NCBI GenBank assembly: GCA_030726725.1
Contig: JANRDC010000009.1
Location: forward strand, 1-44,132
DNA from: Flavobacteriaceae bacterium
GTDB lineage: Bacteria > Bacteroidota > Bacteroidia > Flavobacteriales > Flavobacteriaceae
DNA length: 44,132 bases
Direction: 5' to 3'
The notes beneath the pieces are model-generated. The model was given only the letters and a program-made list of their open reading frames with translations. It was not told the DNA's origin and did not search any database. A program made the position numbers and the translations under genes. Below, piece by piece: positions 26,537-35,264 of the stretch (positions are counted from its first letter, which is position 1; the number at the start of each line of letters is the position of its first letter).

Positions 26537-26899
26537 ATGGACTGTATCAGACTCAGAAATATTCGCCTGTACGCGTTTCACGGCTGTTTGCCACAGGAAA
26601 CTGCCATAGGCACGGACTACCGAGTAGACTTATGGGTTTGGGGCGATTTGACCCGATCCAAGAAAAGCGATGATTTATCCGACACTGTCGATTACGTTCG
26701 GCTGCACGCCATCGTCGCCCGCGAAATGGCTCAGCCATCCAAACTTTTGGAGCACGTAGTCCAGCGTATATTACAATCCATCTGGGCAGAGGAACCACAA
26801 GTTTCCTCAGCCAAAGTACGCGTTGAAAAGCTCAGCCCGCCCATCGGAGGAGATGTTCAAGGCGTCAGCATTACCGTTAAAGAACACAAACCCATTTAA
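26537..26899 (+). CDS. folB: Dihydroneopterin aldolase
   Basis: A 120-residue FolB, full length. It converts dihydroneopterin to 6-hydroxymethyl-dihydropterin in folate synthesis. Family features: N-terminal IRLRNIRLYAFHGCLPQET (with the conserved Glu), DTVDYVRLHAIV with the substrate-binding Tyr, KLLEHVVQRI with the conserved Glu, and the catalytic Lys in VRVEKLSPPIGGDV. The next gene starts 11 bases later, so they are probably cotranscribed. Confidence 0.93.
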   Translation: MDCIRLRNIRLYAFHGCLPQETAIGTDYRVDLWVWGDLTRSKKSDDLSDTVDYVRLHAIVAREMAQPSKLLEHVVQRILQSIWAEEPQVSSAKVRVEKLSPPIGGDVQGVSITVKEHKPI

Positions 26900-26910
26900 T
26901 ACTAGATACT

Positions 26911-27837
26911 ATGAACTTTGGACTCTATTTTATTTACCTGATTGCGCTGATCGCGCTTTTCTCCTCATTTTTTATTGTCAAACAACAAACCTCAGTCATT
27001 GTGGAGCGTTTTGGCCGCTTTTTAAGCATCAGAAACTCGGGCTTACAGATGAAAATACCCTTGGTAGACCGCATAGCAGGCAAAGTATCTTTAAAAATTC
27101 AGCAGCTGGATGTGATCGTAGAAACCAAAACCAAAGACGATGTTTTTGTCAAGCTTAAGGTTTCCGTCCAGTATGTGGTGATCAAGGAAAAAGTGTACGA
27201 AGCCTTTTACAAACTCGAATATCCACACGATCAAATCACTTCGTATGTGTTTGATGTAGTGCGCGCCGAGGTTCCTAAAATGAAGCTAGACGATGTGTTT
27301 GTCAAAAAAGACGACATCGCCATTGCAGTGAAACGCGAGTTGCAAGAGGCGATGCTGGATTACGGTTACGACATTATCAAAACCTTGGTGACCGATATCG
27401 ATCCCGATGCCCAAGTGAAGGCGGCGATGAACAGAATCAACGCCTCTGAACGCGAGAAAGTGGCGGCACAGTATGAAGGAGACGCAGCCCGCATATTGAT
27501 CGTGGAGAAAGCCAAGGCAGAAGCGGAAAGCAAACGTCTTCAAGGTCAAGGGATCGCCGACCAGAGAAGGGAAATCGCGCGAGGATTGGAAGAATCTGTA
27601 GAGGTGTTGAACCGCGTGGGCATCAATTCCCAAGAGGCGTCCGCCCTGATTGTGGTAACCCAGCACTACGATACCCTCCAGTCGATCGGCGAAGCCACTC
27701 AATCCAATTTGATTCTTTTGCCGAATTCGCCCCAAGCGGGAAGCGATATGCTCAACAATATGGTGGCCTCATTTTCCGCCAGCAACCAGATTGGAGAAGC
27801 GATGAAAAAGAACAAAAAAGACCAGGAGAAATCATAA
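26911..27837 (+). CDS. SPFH/band-7 (stomatin-like) membrane protein
   Basis: A 308-residue protein with one N-terminal membrane segment (about residues 4-22), the prohibitin-homology domain (residues 22-190, including QQTSVIVERFGRFLSI and VVRAEVPKMKLDDVF) and a helical coiled-coil region rich in Ala, Glu and Lys (about 180-240), ending in a charged tail. This is the QmcA/YbbK-like slipin layout. Such proteins form large membrane-bound ring assemblies and may organise membrane domains or protect proteins from FtsH. The frequently linked NfeD partner is not adjacent; instead the gene follows folB by 11 bases. Confidence 0.9.
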   Translation: MNFGLYFIYLIALIALFSSFFIVKQQTSVIVERFGRFLSIRNSGLQMKIPLVDRIAGKVSLKIQQLDVIVETKTKDDVFVKLKVSVQYVVIKEKVYEAFYKLEYPHDQITSYVFDVVRAEVPKMKLDDVFVKKDDIAIAVKRELQEAMLDYGYDIIKTLVTDIDPDAQVKAAMNRINASEREKVAAQYEGDAARILIVEKAKAEAESKRLQGQGIADQRREIARGLEESVEVLNRVGINSQEASALIVVTQHYDTLQSIGEATQSNLILLPNSPQAGSDMLNNMVASFSASNQIGEAMKKNKKDQEKS

Positions 27838-27857
27838 TAAACCTGCCGTCTGATCAT

Positions 27858-27885
27858 AAAAAAACCACCTTTTGGGTGGTTTTTG
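27858..27885. terminator. Bidirectional terminator between SPFH gene and gltX
   Basis: Hairpin with arms AAAACCACC and GGTGGTTTT and a loop of 4-6 bases, flanked by A and T tracts, placed between the two converging genes; usable in both directions. Confidence 0.8.
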
Positions 27886-27889
27886 TTTT

Positions 27890-29395
27890 TTAAGTCAGGC
27901 GGTCTAAAGCCCGTTGGATTCTGTCCATCGTTTCTTCTCGTCCCATCCAAGCGGCAATGTCAAATACATGCGGGCCTTGTAGGGCCCCGACCAAACAAAG
28001 CCTGAGCGGAGCCATAATCGCACCTAATGAAATGCCTTCTTGACCAGCCCAAGCTTTGATGACTTGTTCGGCAACGGCGGCCTCAAAGCGCTCTTCTTGT
28101 GGCCAAAAGACCATCAGCCTTTGCAGGATATCTGGGGTGGTTGGTTTCCATTGCTTTTCCACAGCCTTAGCGTCGTATGCTTGGGGCGCTGTAAAAAAGT
28201 ATTCCGACAAGCTAAAAATATCCTGGGCAAATACCGCCCTTTCTTGAACCATGCCTGCAACCTGGGTGAGCGCCTGGTCCGACCACCGGTTTTCCACACC
28301 CGCTTGCTCCATACCCTTTTTCAGGGCGGGCAATAAGTCTGATGCGCTCATTTTCTGCAAATGCTGTTGGTTAAACCACTTGGTCTTGTCTGGATCGAAC
28401 CGCGCTCCGGATTTTTGGACGCGGGCCAAATCAAATTTCTCGACGAGTTCAGCGAGGTCAAAAACCTCTTGCTCGTCTCCGGGGTTCCACCCCAATAGGG
28501 CCAAAAAGTTAATCACCGCTTCGGGGGCGTATCCAGCTTCCCGGTACCCGGTAGATTGTTCCCAAGACAAGGGAAATACTGGAAACCCGCCAACCTCACC
28601 ATCTCTTTTGGACAGTTTTCCTGGTCCAGAAGGTTTTAGAATTAAAGGTAGATGGGCAAATGCGGGCGCTTCCCATCCAAAGGCCTCATAAAGCTGCCAG
28701 TGCAAGGCCAACGAAGGCAACCACTCTTCGCCGCGAATCACATGAGAAATTTTCATTTCGTGGTCATCCACGACATTGGCCAAGTGATAGGTAGGCATGC
28801 CATCGCTCTTGAACAACACCTTGTCATCCAATAAATCGCTGTCAAATTGAACCACTCCTCGGATCAGGTCTGAGCCCGATACCTGTCTCCCGCCCTCTGT
28901 TTTAAAACGGATCACGTACGGCTCTTGGTTGGCGAGCAATGCGTTGGTTTCTTCCGGGGAAAGCTGGAGTGAATTGCGCAGACCGCTCCGGTTTTTGGGT
29001 CCGTAAACAAAAACTTCGCCTAACGCTTCTGCTGACGCTCTGAGTTGATTCAGCGATTCCTCGGTGTCAAATGCGTAATACGCATGGTTGGACGCAATTA
29101 ATTCAAGCGCGTATTTGCGATAGCCTTCTTTGCGTTCAGATTGACGGTAAGGACCATATCCCCCCTCCTTTCCTGGGCCTTCATCAAAGGGAATGCCGCA
29201 CCAGTTTAGGGCGTCAATAATATATTGTTCCGCTCCAGGCACAAACCTTTTCTGGTCGGTATCTTCGATGCGCAGTATAAAGGTTCCTCCGTGTTTTTTG
29301 GCCAACAGATAATTGAAAAGCGCTGTGCGCACTCCTCCTATATGCAGTGGTCCGGTGGGACTCGGCGCAAAACGCACGCGTACTTGGTTTGTCAT
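27890..29395 (-). CDS. gltX: Glutamyl-tRNA synthetase
   Basis: A 501-residue discriminating-type GluRS. The class I motifs are APSPTGPLHIGGVRTALFN (HIGG at residues 18-21) and KLSKRDG near residue 260; the helical C-terminal anticodon-binding domain follows. It charges tRNA-Glu for translation and tetrapyrrole synthesis. With GlnRS also present nearby, it need not misacylate tRNA-Gln. It is divergent from ybeY, with a TATCTTTG -7 element on the minus strand 20 bases ahead of the ATG. Confidence 0.96.
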   Translation of the reverse strand: MTNQVRVRFAPSPTGPLHIGGVRTALFNYLLAKKHGGTFILRIEDTDQKRFVPGAEQYIIDALNWCGIPFDEGPGKEGGYGPYRQSERKEGYRKYALELIASNHAYYAFDTEESLNQLRASAEALGEVFVYGPKNRSGLRNSLQLSPEETNALLANQEPYVIRFKTEGGRQVSGSDLIRGVVQFDSDLLDDKVLFKSDGMPTYHLANVVDDHEMKISHVIRGEEWLPSLALHWQLYEAFGWEAPAFAHLPLILKPSGPGKLSKRDGEVGGFPVFPLSWEQSTGYREAGYAPEAVINFLALLGWNPGDEQEVFDLAELVEKFDLARVQKSGARFDPDKTKWFNQQHLQKMSASDLLPALKKGMEQAGVENRWSDQALTQVAGMVQERAVFAQDIFSLSEYFFTAPQAYDAKAVEKQWKPTTPDILQRLMVFWPQEERFEAAVAEQVIKAWAGQEGISLGAIMAPLRLCLVGALQGPHVFDIAAWMGREETMDRIQRALDRLT

Positions 29396-29415
29396 GGTAT
29401 GATTTCTTAGCAGGG

Positions 29416-29423
29416 CAAAGATA
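29416..29423 (-). promoter_or_regulatory. gltX: Putative gltX -7 promoter element
   Basis: TATCTTTG on the minus strand, a perfect TAnnTTTG match 20 bases before the gltX start. The -33 position does not show a TTTG. Confidence 0.4.
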
Positions 29424-29457
29424 CTTATTGTGCTATTTTTCTGCCATCCATTTTGTG

Positions 29458-29465
29458 TAACTTTG
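29458..29465 (+). promoter_or_regulatory. Putative ybeY-mnmG operon -7 promoter element
   Basis: TAACTTTG, a perfect TAnnTTTG match, ends 16 bases before the ybeY ATG. The -33 region is T-rich (TTTTT at 29436-29440) but has no exact TTTG. Confidence 0.4.
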
Positions 29466-29481
29466 CCGCTAAATACTTGAA

Positions 29482-29901
29482 ATGATTGAATTTGCTGCCC
29501 AGACCGACTTTGAGTTAACCCAGCCCGACCTTCATTCGGAATGGCTTAGTGAAGTGGCGCACAGCGAAGGCTGTAGTGTGGTCGGTTTGCAGTATGTGTT
29601 TGTGACTGATGAGGAGCTGTACGAAATGAATGTTAAGTATTTGAATCACAACACATTAACAGACATAATTACCTTTGATTACACAGAAAACGAAGCGCTT
29701 AGCGGGGATTTATTTATCTCTATAGACCGGGTTCGTGAGAACGCGGACACTTTTGCGGTTTCGTTTGATGTCGAATTGCGCAGGGTGATGGTGCACGGAT
29801 TGTTGCATCTTGCGGGGTACGGAGACAAGACTCCTGAAGACGAAGCGCTCATGCGACAAAAAGAAGACGAAAAATTAAAAATGTTCCACGTGGAACAATA
29901 G
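29482..29901 (+). CDS. ybeY: Endoribonuclease YbeY (rRNA maturation factor)
   Basis: A 139-residue UPF0054 protein. The metal-binding region reads [13 protein letters not shown]; two of the three histidines of the classical HGxLHLxGYDH motif are present and the third position is replaced, a form I associate with Bacteroidota. Upstream, the [15 protein letters not shown] block is the usual N-terminal signature. YbeY acts in 16S rRNA 3' end maturation and ribosome quality control. The last six codons (MFHVEQ) are made by a parS-type palindrome lying inside the gene. mnmG begins 2 bases after the stop. Confidence 0.92.
   Translation: MIEFAAQTDFELTQPDLHSEWLSEVAHSEGCSVVGLQYVFVTDEELYEMNVKYLNHNTLTDIITFDYTENEALSGDLFISIDRVRENADTFAVSFDVELRRVMVHGLLHLAGYGDKTPEDEALMRQKEDEKLKMFHVEQ
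29882..29897. promoter_or_regulatory. parS-type ParB-binding site 1, inside ybeY
   Basis: TGTTCCACGTGGAACA is a perfect 16-bp palindrome. Chromosomal parS sites have the form TGTTnCACGTGnAACA, and GTTCCACGTGGAAC cores are used in Pseudomonas. It sits in the last codons of ybeY. An identical copy lies 1891 bp to the right, near mnmG, a gene that is often origin-proximal. ParB binding is inferred from sequence. Confidence 0.85.
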
Positions 29902-29903
29902 CT

Positions 29904-31772
29904 ATGTTTTTAGACACCTACGATGTAATTGTTGTTGGCGGAGGTCACGCTGGAGCTGAGGCTGCTGCCGCTGCTGCTCAGATGGGATCATCCACGCTTT
30001 TGATTACCATGCAGCTACAAGCGATTGGACAGATGTCGTGCAATCCTGCTATGGGAGGAATTGCCAAAGGACAGATTGTGCGTGAAATTGACGCCTTAGG
30101 CGGTTACAGCGGCATTGTATCTGATCATTCCGCGATACAGTTTAAGATGCTCAACCTCTCAAAAGGACCAGCTATGTGGAGTCCTAGAACGCAGAACGAC
30201 AGAATGCGTTTTGCAGAAACGTGGAGGTTGATGTTGGAGAAAACCCCCAATGTTGACTTTTATCAAGACATGGTTTCTGGACTCTTGATCGAGCAAGACC
30301 GAGTCGTGGGCGTGCGCACTTCCTTAGGTATCGACATTAAGGCTAGGTCTGTAGTGTTGACCAATGGAACTTTTTTGAATGGGATGATCCACATTGGATT
30401 AAGGCAGCTTGGTGGCGGGCGCGCAGGCGAGAAAGCAGCAACCGGAATTACAGAACAACTCGTTGAACTAGGTTTTGAATCAGGAAGAATGAAAACAGGG
30501 ACTCCGCCTCGAGTCGACGGAAGGTCCTTGGATTATTCAGTGATGATACCCCAGCCAGGAGATGCTGTTCCTGGGAAGTTTTCCTACACCAACACCCCGC
30601 TGCTCACAAGACAATTGGATTGTCACATGACCCATACCAGCGCCTTGGTACACGAACTGCTTCAAGAAGGGTTTGACCGCTCGCCGATGTTTAACGGTAG
30701 AATTCAAGGCTTGGGACCTAGGTATTGTCCCTCTATTGAAGATAAAATCAATCGATTTGCTGACAAGCAAAGCCATCAGCTTTTTGTGGAACCAGAAGGA
30801 TGGGACACTGTTGAGGTTTATGTAAACGGTTTTTCTACTTCACTTCCAGAAGATGTTCAGTTTAAAGCCCTGAGACAGGTTAAGGGGTTTGAAAAAGTAA
30901 AGTTCTTTAGACCGGGTTACGCGATTGAGTATGATTATTTTCCACCCACCCAGCTTAAAACAACCCTGGAGACCAAGTTGGTCAACGGCTTGTTTTTCGC
31001 AGGACAAATCAACGGAACTACTGGTTACGAAGAAGCTGCCGCACAAGGGCTCATGGCTGGGATTAACGCCCACTTATACGTAAGTGAAAAACCTGGATTT
31101 GTGCTTAAAAGAGATGAGGCTTATATCGGGGTTTTAATTGATGATTTGATTACCAAGGGAACCGAAGAGCCTTACAGAATGTTTACTTCTCGGGCGGAAT
31201 ACAGAACGCTGCTCAGGCAAGACAACGCCGATTTTAGGTTGACCCCCATGGGATTTGCTTTAGGTCTAGCTGGCGAAGATCGCTTAAGGGCTATGGAGAA
31301 AAAGAAACAGCAGTCTGATGATTTGGTGCGTTTTTTTGAGAATCAGAGTGTATTGCCAGAGGTGATTAACCCTTTGTTAGAGGAAGTGGATTCTGCTCCA
31401 GTGAAACAATCCGGTAAGCTGTTTAAGATTTTCTCCAGGCCTGATGTGACCATGGAACACATGCTTAGGGTGCCCGAAGTGGCCGCTTATATCAGCGAAC
31501 TAAACCCAGACCAGGAGGTTTTAGAACAGGCTGAAATCCAAGTTAAGTATCAAGGATATATAGAAAAAGAAAAGAACAACGCGGACAAGTTGCACAGGCT
31601 GGAATACGTAAAAATCCCCCAAGGGTTCGACTACAGTACCCTTAAATCACTTTCGATCGAAGCGCGGCAGAAATTGCATAAAATTGCCCCTGAAACGATA
31701 GCCCAGGCTTCGCGCATCAGCGGAGTTTCCCCATCAGATGTTTCGGTTTTATTGGTGCACTTAGGAAGATAA
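29904..31772 (+). CDS. mnmG: tRNA uridine-5-carboxymethylaminomethyl modification enzyme MnmG (GidA)
   Basis: A 622-residue FAD enzyme of the usual length. The dinucleotide-binding motif is [12 protein letters not shown] (glycines 12-14 and 17), followed by [24 protein letters not shown]; later blocks include [15 protein letters not shown] and [22 protein letters not shown], and a helical C-terminal domain binds MnmE. With MnmE it installs cmnm5U34 in certain tRNAs. The gene is bracketed by two identical parS-type palindromes, the second starting on the base after its stop codon. It is the middle gene of a probable ybeY-mnmG-methyltransferase operon. Confidence 0.97.
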   Translation: MFLDTYDVIVVGGGHAGAEAAAAAAQMGSSTLLITMQLQAIGQMSCNPAMGGIAKGQIVREIDALGGYSGIVSDHSAIQFKMLNLSKGPAMWSPRTQNDRMRFAETWRLMLEKTPNVDFYQDMVSGLLIEQDRVVGVRTSLGIDIKARSVVLTNGTFLNGMIHIGLRQLGGGRAGEKAATGITEQLVELGFESGRMKTGTPPRVDGRSLDYSVMIPQPGDAVPGKFSYTNTPLLTRQLDCHMTHTSALVHELLQEGFDRSPMFNGRIQGLGPRYCPSIEDKINRFADKQSHQLFVEPEGWDTVEVYVNGFSTSLPEDVQFKALRQVKGFEKVKFFRPGYAIEYDYFPPTQLKTTLETKLVNGLFFAGQINGTTGYEEAAAQGLMAGINAHLYVSEKPGFVLKRDEAYIGVLIDDLITKGTEEPYRMFTSRAEYRTLLRQDNADFRLTPMGFALGLAGEDRLRAMEKKKQQSDDLVRFFENQSVLPEVINPLLEEVDSAPVKQSGKLFKIFSRPDVTMEHMLRVPEVAAYISELNPDQEVLEQAEIQVKYQGYIEKEKNNADKLHRLEYVKIPQGFDYSTLKSLSIEARQKLHKIAPETIAQASRISGVSPSDVSVLLVHLGR

Positions 31773-31788
31773 TGTTCCACGTGGAACA
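31773..31788. promoter_or_regulatory. parS-type ParB-binding site 2, after mnmG
   Basis: A second exact copy of TGTTCCACGTGGAACA, starting on the base after the mnmG stop and ending 5 bases before the next ATG. Identity over all 16 palindromic positions and the location near mnmG support a parS function. Confidence 0.85.
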
Positions 31789-31793
31789 ATGAT

Positions 31794-32645
31794 ATGAAAG
31801 CACAACAAACACACTATATCGCTTGCAGAGACCACTTGGTTTCCCAAGAAATGTTTGATCTGGTTGAAGAAATCCCAGGCCAACTACTGCGCACCGCTCA
31901 CCCCCCCGAGGACCTTTCCTCCTACTATCCAGAGCAAACGTACCGCTCTCATCAAAACGCCGGAAAGTCCCTGTTGGACCGAATATATCAGTGGGCTAAA
32001 GTCCAGAACACCAAAGGTAAATTGAATTGGGTTTTGGCTGCTGCGGTGAGCGAAAATCCAGTTCATTTGGATTTCGGAGCCGGCAATGGATACTTTGTGC
32101 AGTCTGTCCAAGCCAAAGGTTGGAAGAGTTACGGGGTTGAGCCAAGTGTATTCGGGCAAACTGCCGCCGAGCAGCAAGGGTTAAAACTTTATGGGTCACT
32201 GAGTGATTTGCCAGAGGACAAGTTTGACGTGATTACCCTGTGGCATGTTTTGGAACACGTGCCTAATTACCTGGAAACGCTTCAAAAATTGGTCCATAGG
32301 CTAAAGCCCGGAGGCCAAATCATTATCGCAGTTCCCAACTATAAAAGCTATGATGCCCACATCTACGGAACGCACTGGGCAGCTTATGATGTGCCCAGAC
32401 ACCTTTGGCATTTTTCTGCTGAATACATGCAAAATCTGGCTGCTAAATATGCTATGGAATGCTTGGACCACAGACACCTTTGGATGGATGCATTTTATAT
32501 TTCATTGGTTTCAGAACAATACGCCCAAAGCAAGTGGACTTGGCTGAAAGGATTTATGGGTGGTTTACACAGCCATATCTATGGACGCAGAACCGGCCAA
32601 TATTCTTCCATGGTCTACACCTGGAGGCTTCCAGACATGAAATAA
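31794..32645 (+). CDS. Class I SAM-dependent methyltransferase
   Basis: A 283-residue methyltransferase. An N-terminal part of about 85 residues (with a CRDHLVSQEMFDL segment and a PEDLSSYYPEQTYRSH segment) precedes the SAM-binding motif HLDFGAGNGYF (D93 to G99), the acidic motif YGVEPS, and FDVITLWHVLEHV with the LKPGGQIIIAVPN block, the Methyltransf_11/23 type. The substrate is unknown; similar proteins methylate small molecules, lipids or sugars. It starts 21 bases after mnmG with the second parS site in between, and ends before a strong bidirectional terminator. Confidence 0.85.
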   Translation: MKAQQTHYIACRDHLVSQEMFDLVEEIPGQLLRTAHPPEDLSSYYPEQTYRSHQNAGKSLLDRIYQWAKVQNTKGKLNWVLAAAVSENPVHLDFGAGNGYFVQSVQAKGWKSYGVEPSVFGQTAAEQQGLKLYGSLSDLPEDKFDVITLWHVLEHVPNYLETLQKLVHRLKPGGQIIIAVPNYKSYDAHIYGTHWAAYDVPRHLWHFSAEYMQNLAAKYAMECLDHRHLWMDAFYISLVSEQYAQSKWTWLKGFMGGLHSHIYGRRTGQYSSMVYTWRLPDMK

Positions 32646-32717
32646 TCATTTAGAGGCGTTTTAAAAGCGTTTTTACCCCAAAGACAACTACTCGCCTCAG
32701 AATTTTTTAAAAGCACG

Positions 32718-32747
32718 AAAAAGGCGCCTTTCTGGGCGCCTTTTTTT
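32718..32747. terminator. Bidirectional terminator between methyltransferase and holB
   Basis: Strong hairpin AAAAAGGCGCC / GGCGCCTTTTT with a 6-base loop and T or A tracts on both sides, between converging genes. Confidence 0.88.
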
Positions 32748-32798
32748 ATTGGAAATTTCTATGAGTTTGTCTTTTTTCTATTGATTTTGTCGATATGA

Positions 32799-33944
32799 CT
32801 AAACGCTTGCCTTGGCGTGAAGCAAGCGGGTCAACTGTAGGGCTAAATCTGCCAAGATCATTTTTCCATTACCGTTTCGCTCAATATGATAAATAGCTTC
32901 ATCGATAGACTGGGCAATAGACCCTATGTTGTTTTCGTGGATAAAGGGCACAAATTTTTCGAAGTCAAATCCGGGAACCGAAATGGATAGATGACACAGT
33001 TCTCGCATGCCGTAGTTGGCCAGCATAGCTTCTCGAAAAAAGGAGAGCGCGTACATCAAGAAGTTTTTTTGTGTTTCCCGGCCCACTTTGGCTACTTCTT
33101 GACTCCACATCATCAACTCTTGAACTGCAGATTTTTGGGTTTTCGCTTTAAACGCTGACCTGATCCATTGCACCATCCATTGTCCAAATACTTGCTCTTC
33201 CGAATCTTGGGCCAATAAGTCCAACGCCTTATTCATATTGCCCTGACTCTGTTGGGCCAGATTGATCGCGGTGGAATTAGGGACCCCTTGCTGGGTTAAA
33301 TAATTCACCATTTCTCCTTGACTAAATCCTTGAAGTGTGGTGAGTTGGCATCGAGACCTTAGCGTTTCTAGCAGGGACCCTTGGTCTGAGGCGGTGAGAA
33401 TAAAGACTGTTTTTGCCGGAGGCTCTTCCAGCAGCTTGAGCAGTTTGTTGGCGGCTTGGGTGTTGAGTTTATCCGCATGCCAAATCAACATGATTTTATA
33501 TCCCCCTTCAAAGGATTTTAAATTGAGTTTTCTCCAGATTTCTTGGGCTTCATGCACTCCGATGTTGCCTTGTTTTTGGGCTAGGCCCAGGTGTCTGTAC
33601 CAATCAAACAGGTTGCCAAAGGGTTGGCTGGAAACAAATTCCCGCCAAGCGGGTAGGAAGTCGTCGCAAATGCTGTGTTTGCTGGAGGATTCGCCGGAAA
33701 CTATGGGGAAGGCGTAGTGGATATCTGGATGGTTGTGGTGCACGCATTGGCGCCAGCAGGCCTCCAGTGCCGCTCCGGTTTTGTTCTGGCACACCAGTTC
33801 ATGGGCCATGGCGAGCGCAAAGGATAGCACGCCACTTCCCTCGGGCCCAACCAATAAGTGGGCATGAGCCATTCTCCCTTGAGCGATGTTGGCTTTGAGG
33901 GAAGCGGCTTCTTTTTGGTGTCCGACGAGGTCTTCGAAACGCAT
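32799..33944 (-). CDS. holB: DNA polymerase III subunit delta'
   Basis: A 381-residue clamp-loader AAA+ protein. The N-terminus DLVGHQKEAASLKANIAQGRM and HLLVGPEGSGVLSFA show a degenerate P-loop with no catalytic lysine, as expected for the non-hydrolysing delta' subunit. The arginine-finger-type SRC motif is present in LLETLRSRCQLTTL, and KIMLIWHADKLNTQAANKLLKLLEEPP is the conserved helical block. The C-terminal collar domain follows. It loads the sliding clamp with DnaX and HolA. Divergent from pgk, convergent with the methyltransferase gene. Confidence 0.92.
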   Translation of the reverse strand: MRFEDLVGHQKEAASLKANIAQGRMAHAHLLVGPEGSGVLSFALAMAHELVCQNKTGAALEACWRQCVHHNHPDIHYAFPIVSGESSSKHSICDDFLPAWREFVSSQPFGNLFDWYRHLGLAQKQGNIGVHEAQEIWRKLNLKSFEGGYKIMLIWHADKLNTQAANKLLKLLEEPPAKTVFILTASDQGSLLETLRSRCQLTTLQGFSQGEMVNYLTQQGVPNSTAINLAQQSQGNMNKALDLLAQDSEEQVFGQWMVQWIRSAFKAKTQKSAVQELMMWSQEVAKVGRETQKNFLMYALSFFREAMLANYGMRELCHLSISVPGFDFEKFVPFIHENNIGSIAQSIDEAIYHIERNGNGKMILADLALQLTRLLHAKASV

Positions 33945-34008
33945 TTTTAGGGCTTGTGGTTCAAGGGTGTTAAAGATATTAAAAAATGAGACGGCGCGGG
34001 TTCTGGGA

Positions 34009-34039
34009 CTTGGCCCATCTGATTATTTGTTTACTTTTG
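34009..34039 (+). promoter_or_regulatory. pgk: pgk promoter
   Basis: CTTG (34009-34012, one mismatch to TTTG), a 19-base spacer, and TACTTTTG (34032-34039), a perfect -7 match. It leaves 22 bases to the pgk ATG, a normal leader. It probably drives pgk, mltD and the DUF4837 gene. Confidence 0.55.
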
Positions 34040-34061
34040 TTTTCTAACCTTTTTAGTATCC

Positions 34062-35264
34062 ATGAAAACGCTTCAAGATTTTGACTTTGCCGGACAAGCT
34101 GTATTGATCCGTGTTGATTTTAATGTGCCCCTCAACGACCAGAAACAGGTCGCAGATCCCAATAGAATTATTGCCGCTAAACCCACCATCGACGCAGTGA
34201 TCGCCGCTCGAGGAAAAGTGATTTTGATGAGCCACCTAGGTCGCCCAGACGGAGATGTGGATCCGGACTTTTCTTTGGGACATATCAAAGACGCAGTGGC
34301 TGAGGTACTAGGTGTTCCTGTCTCATTTGCCCAGGACTGCGTAGGGCCAGTAGCTCAAGCAGCGGTGGACGCTCTGCCAGAAGGAGGAGTGCTGCTCTTG
34401 GAGAACTTGAGATTTCACGCCGGAGAGACTAAAGGAGACGTGGATTTTGCACGTCAGTTAGCGGATTTGGCTGATTTTTATATCAACGACGCTTTTGGAA
34501 CAGCGCATAGAGCGCACGCTTCTACCACGATCGTCGCTCAGTTTTTCCCAGGTCGTTGTGCTTTTGGCACCCTGCTCGCCAAAGAAATTGACGCTATTGA
34601 GAAAGTGATGCGCACTGGGGAGAAGCCGGTTACCGCCATTTTAGGCGGATCAAAAGTTTCCTCTAAAATCACCATTATTGAAAACATTTTAGACAAAGTA
34701 GACCATTTGATTATTGGAGGAGGAATGACCTACACCTTTGTTCAAGCCTTGGGCGGACAAGTAGGAAACTCTATTTGCGAACCGGACAAACTGGATATGG
34801 CCATGGAGATATTGGCCCAAGCCAAGGCCAAGGGAGTACAGGTTCATTTACCGGTCGACGTAGTGGCTGCAGATGGGTTTAGCAATGATGCCAACACACA
34901 AATAGTCGACACCTACCAAATACCTGCTGGCTGGGAAGGACTAGATGCAGGGCCAAAAACACTGGCTAAGTTTGCCGAAGTGATCAAAGGGTCAAAAACC
35001 ATTTTGTGGAACGGACCTGTTGGGGTGTTTGAACTGCCTAGCTTTAGCCGCGGAACGATTGCCATCGGTGAAGCGGTGGCTGAGGCCACCCGATTGGGCG
35101 CCTTCTCATTAGTGGGTGGAGGTGATTCAGTGGCTGCAGTTAAACAGTTTGGTTTTGAAGACCAAGTGAGTTATGTTTCTACAGGCGGAGGAGCCATGTT
35201 AGAAAGTCTTGAAGGAAGAGTGCTTCCAGGAATTGCCGCGATCCATCAATACGCCCAGGCATGA
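34062..35264 (+). CDS. pgk: Phosphoglycerate kinase
   Basis: A 400-residue full-length PGK. Conserved parts include IRVDFNVPLND near the N-terminus, MSHLGRPDG, LLLENLRFHAGETKGD, NDAFGTAHRAHAST, TAILGGSKVSSKI and the C-terminal nucleotide-binding ILWNGPVGVFE and VGGGDSVAAV. It transfers phosphate from 1,3-bisphosphoglycerate to ADP in glycolysis. Its stop overlaps the mltD start (ATGA), joining a central-metabolism gene to two envelope genes. Confidence 0.97.
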   Translation: MKTLQDFDFAGQAVLIRVDFNVPLNDQKQVADPNRIIAAKPTIDAVIAARGKVILMSHLGRPDGDVDPDFSLGHIKDAVAEVLGVPVSFAQDCVGPVAQAAVDALPEGGVLLLENLRFHAGETKGDVDFARQLADLADFYINDAFGTAHRAHASTTIVAQFFPGRCAFGTLLAKEIDAIEKVMRTGEKPVTAILGGSKVSSKITIIENILDKVDHLIIGGGMTYTFVQALGGQVGNSICEPDKLDMAMEILAQAKAKGVQVHLPVDVVAADGFSNDANTQIVDTYQIPAGWEGLDAGPKTLAKFAEVIKGSKTILWNGPVGVFELPSFSRGTIAIGEAVAEATRLGAFSLVGGGDSVAAVKQFGFEDQVSYVSTGGGAMLESLEGRVLPGIAAIHQYAQA

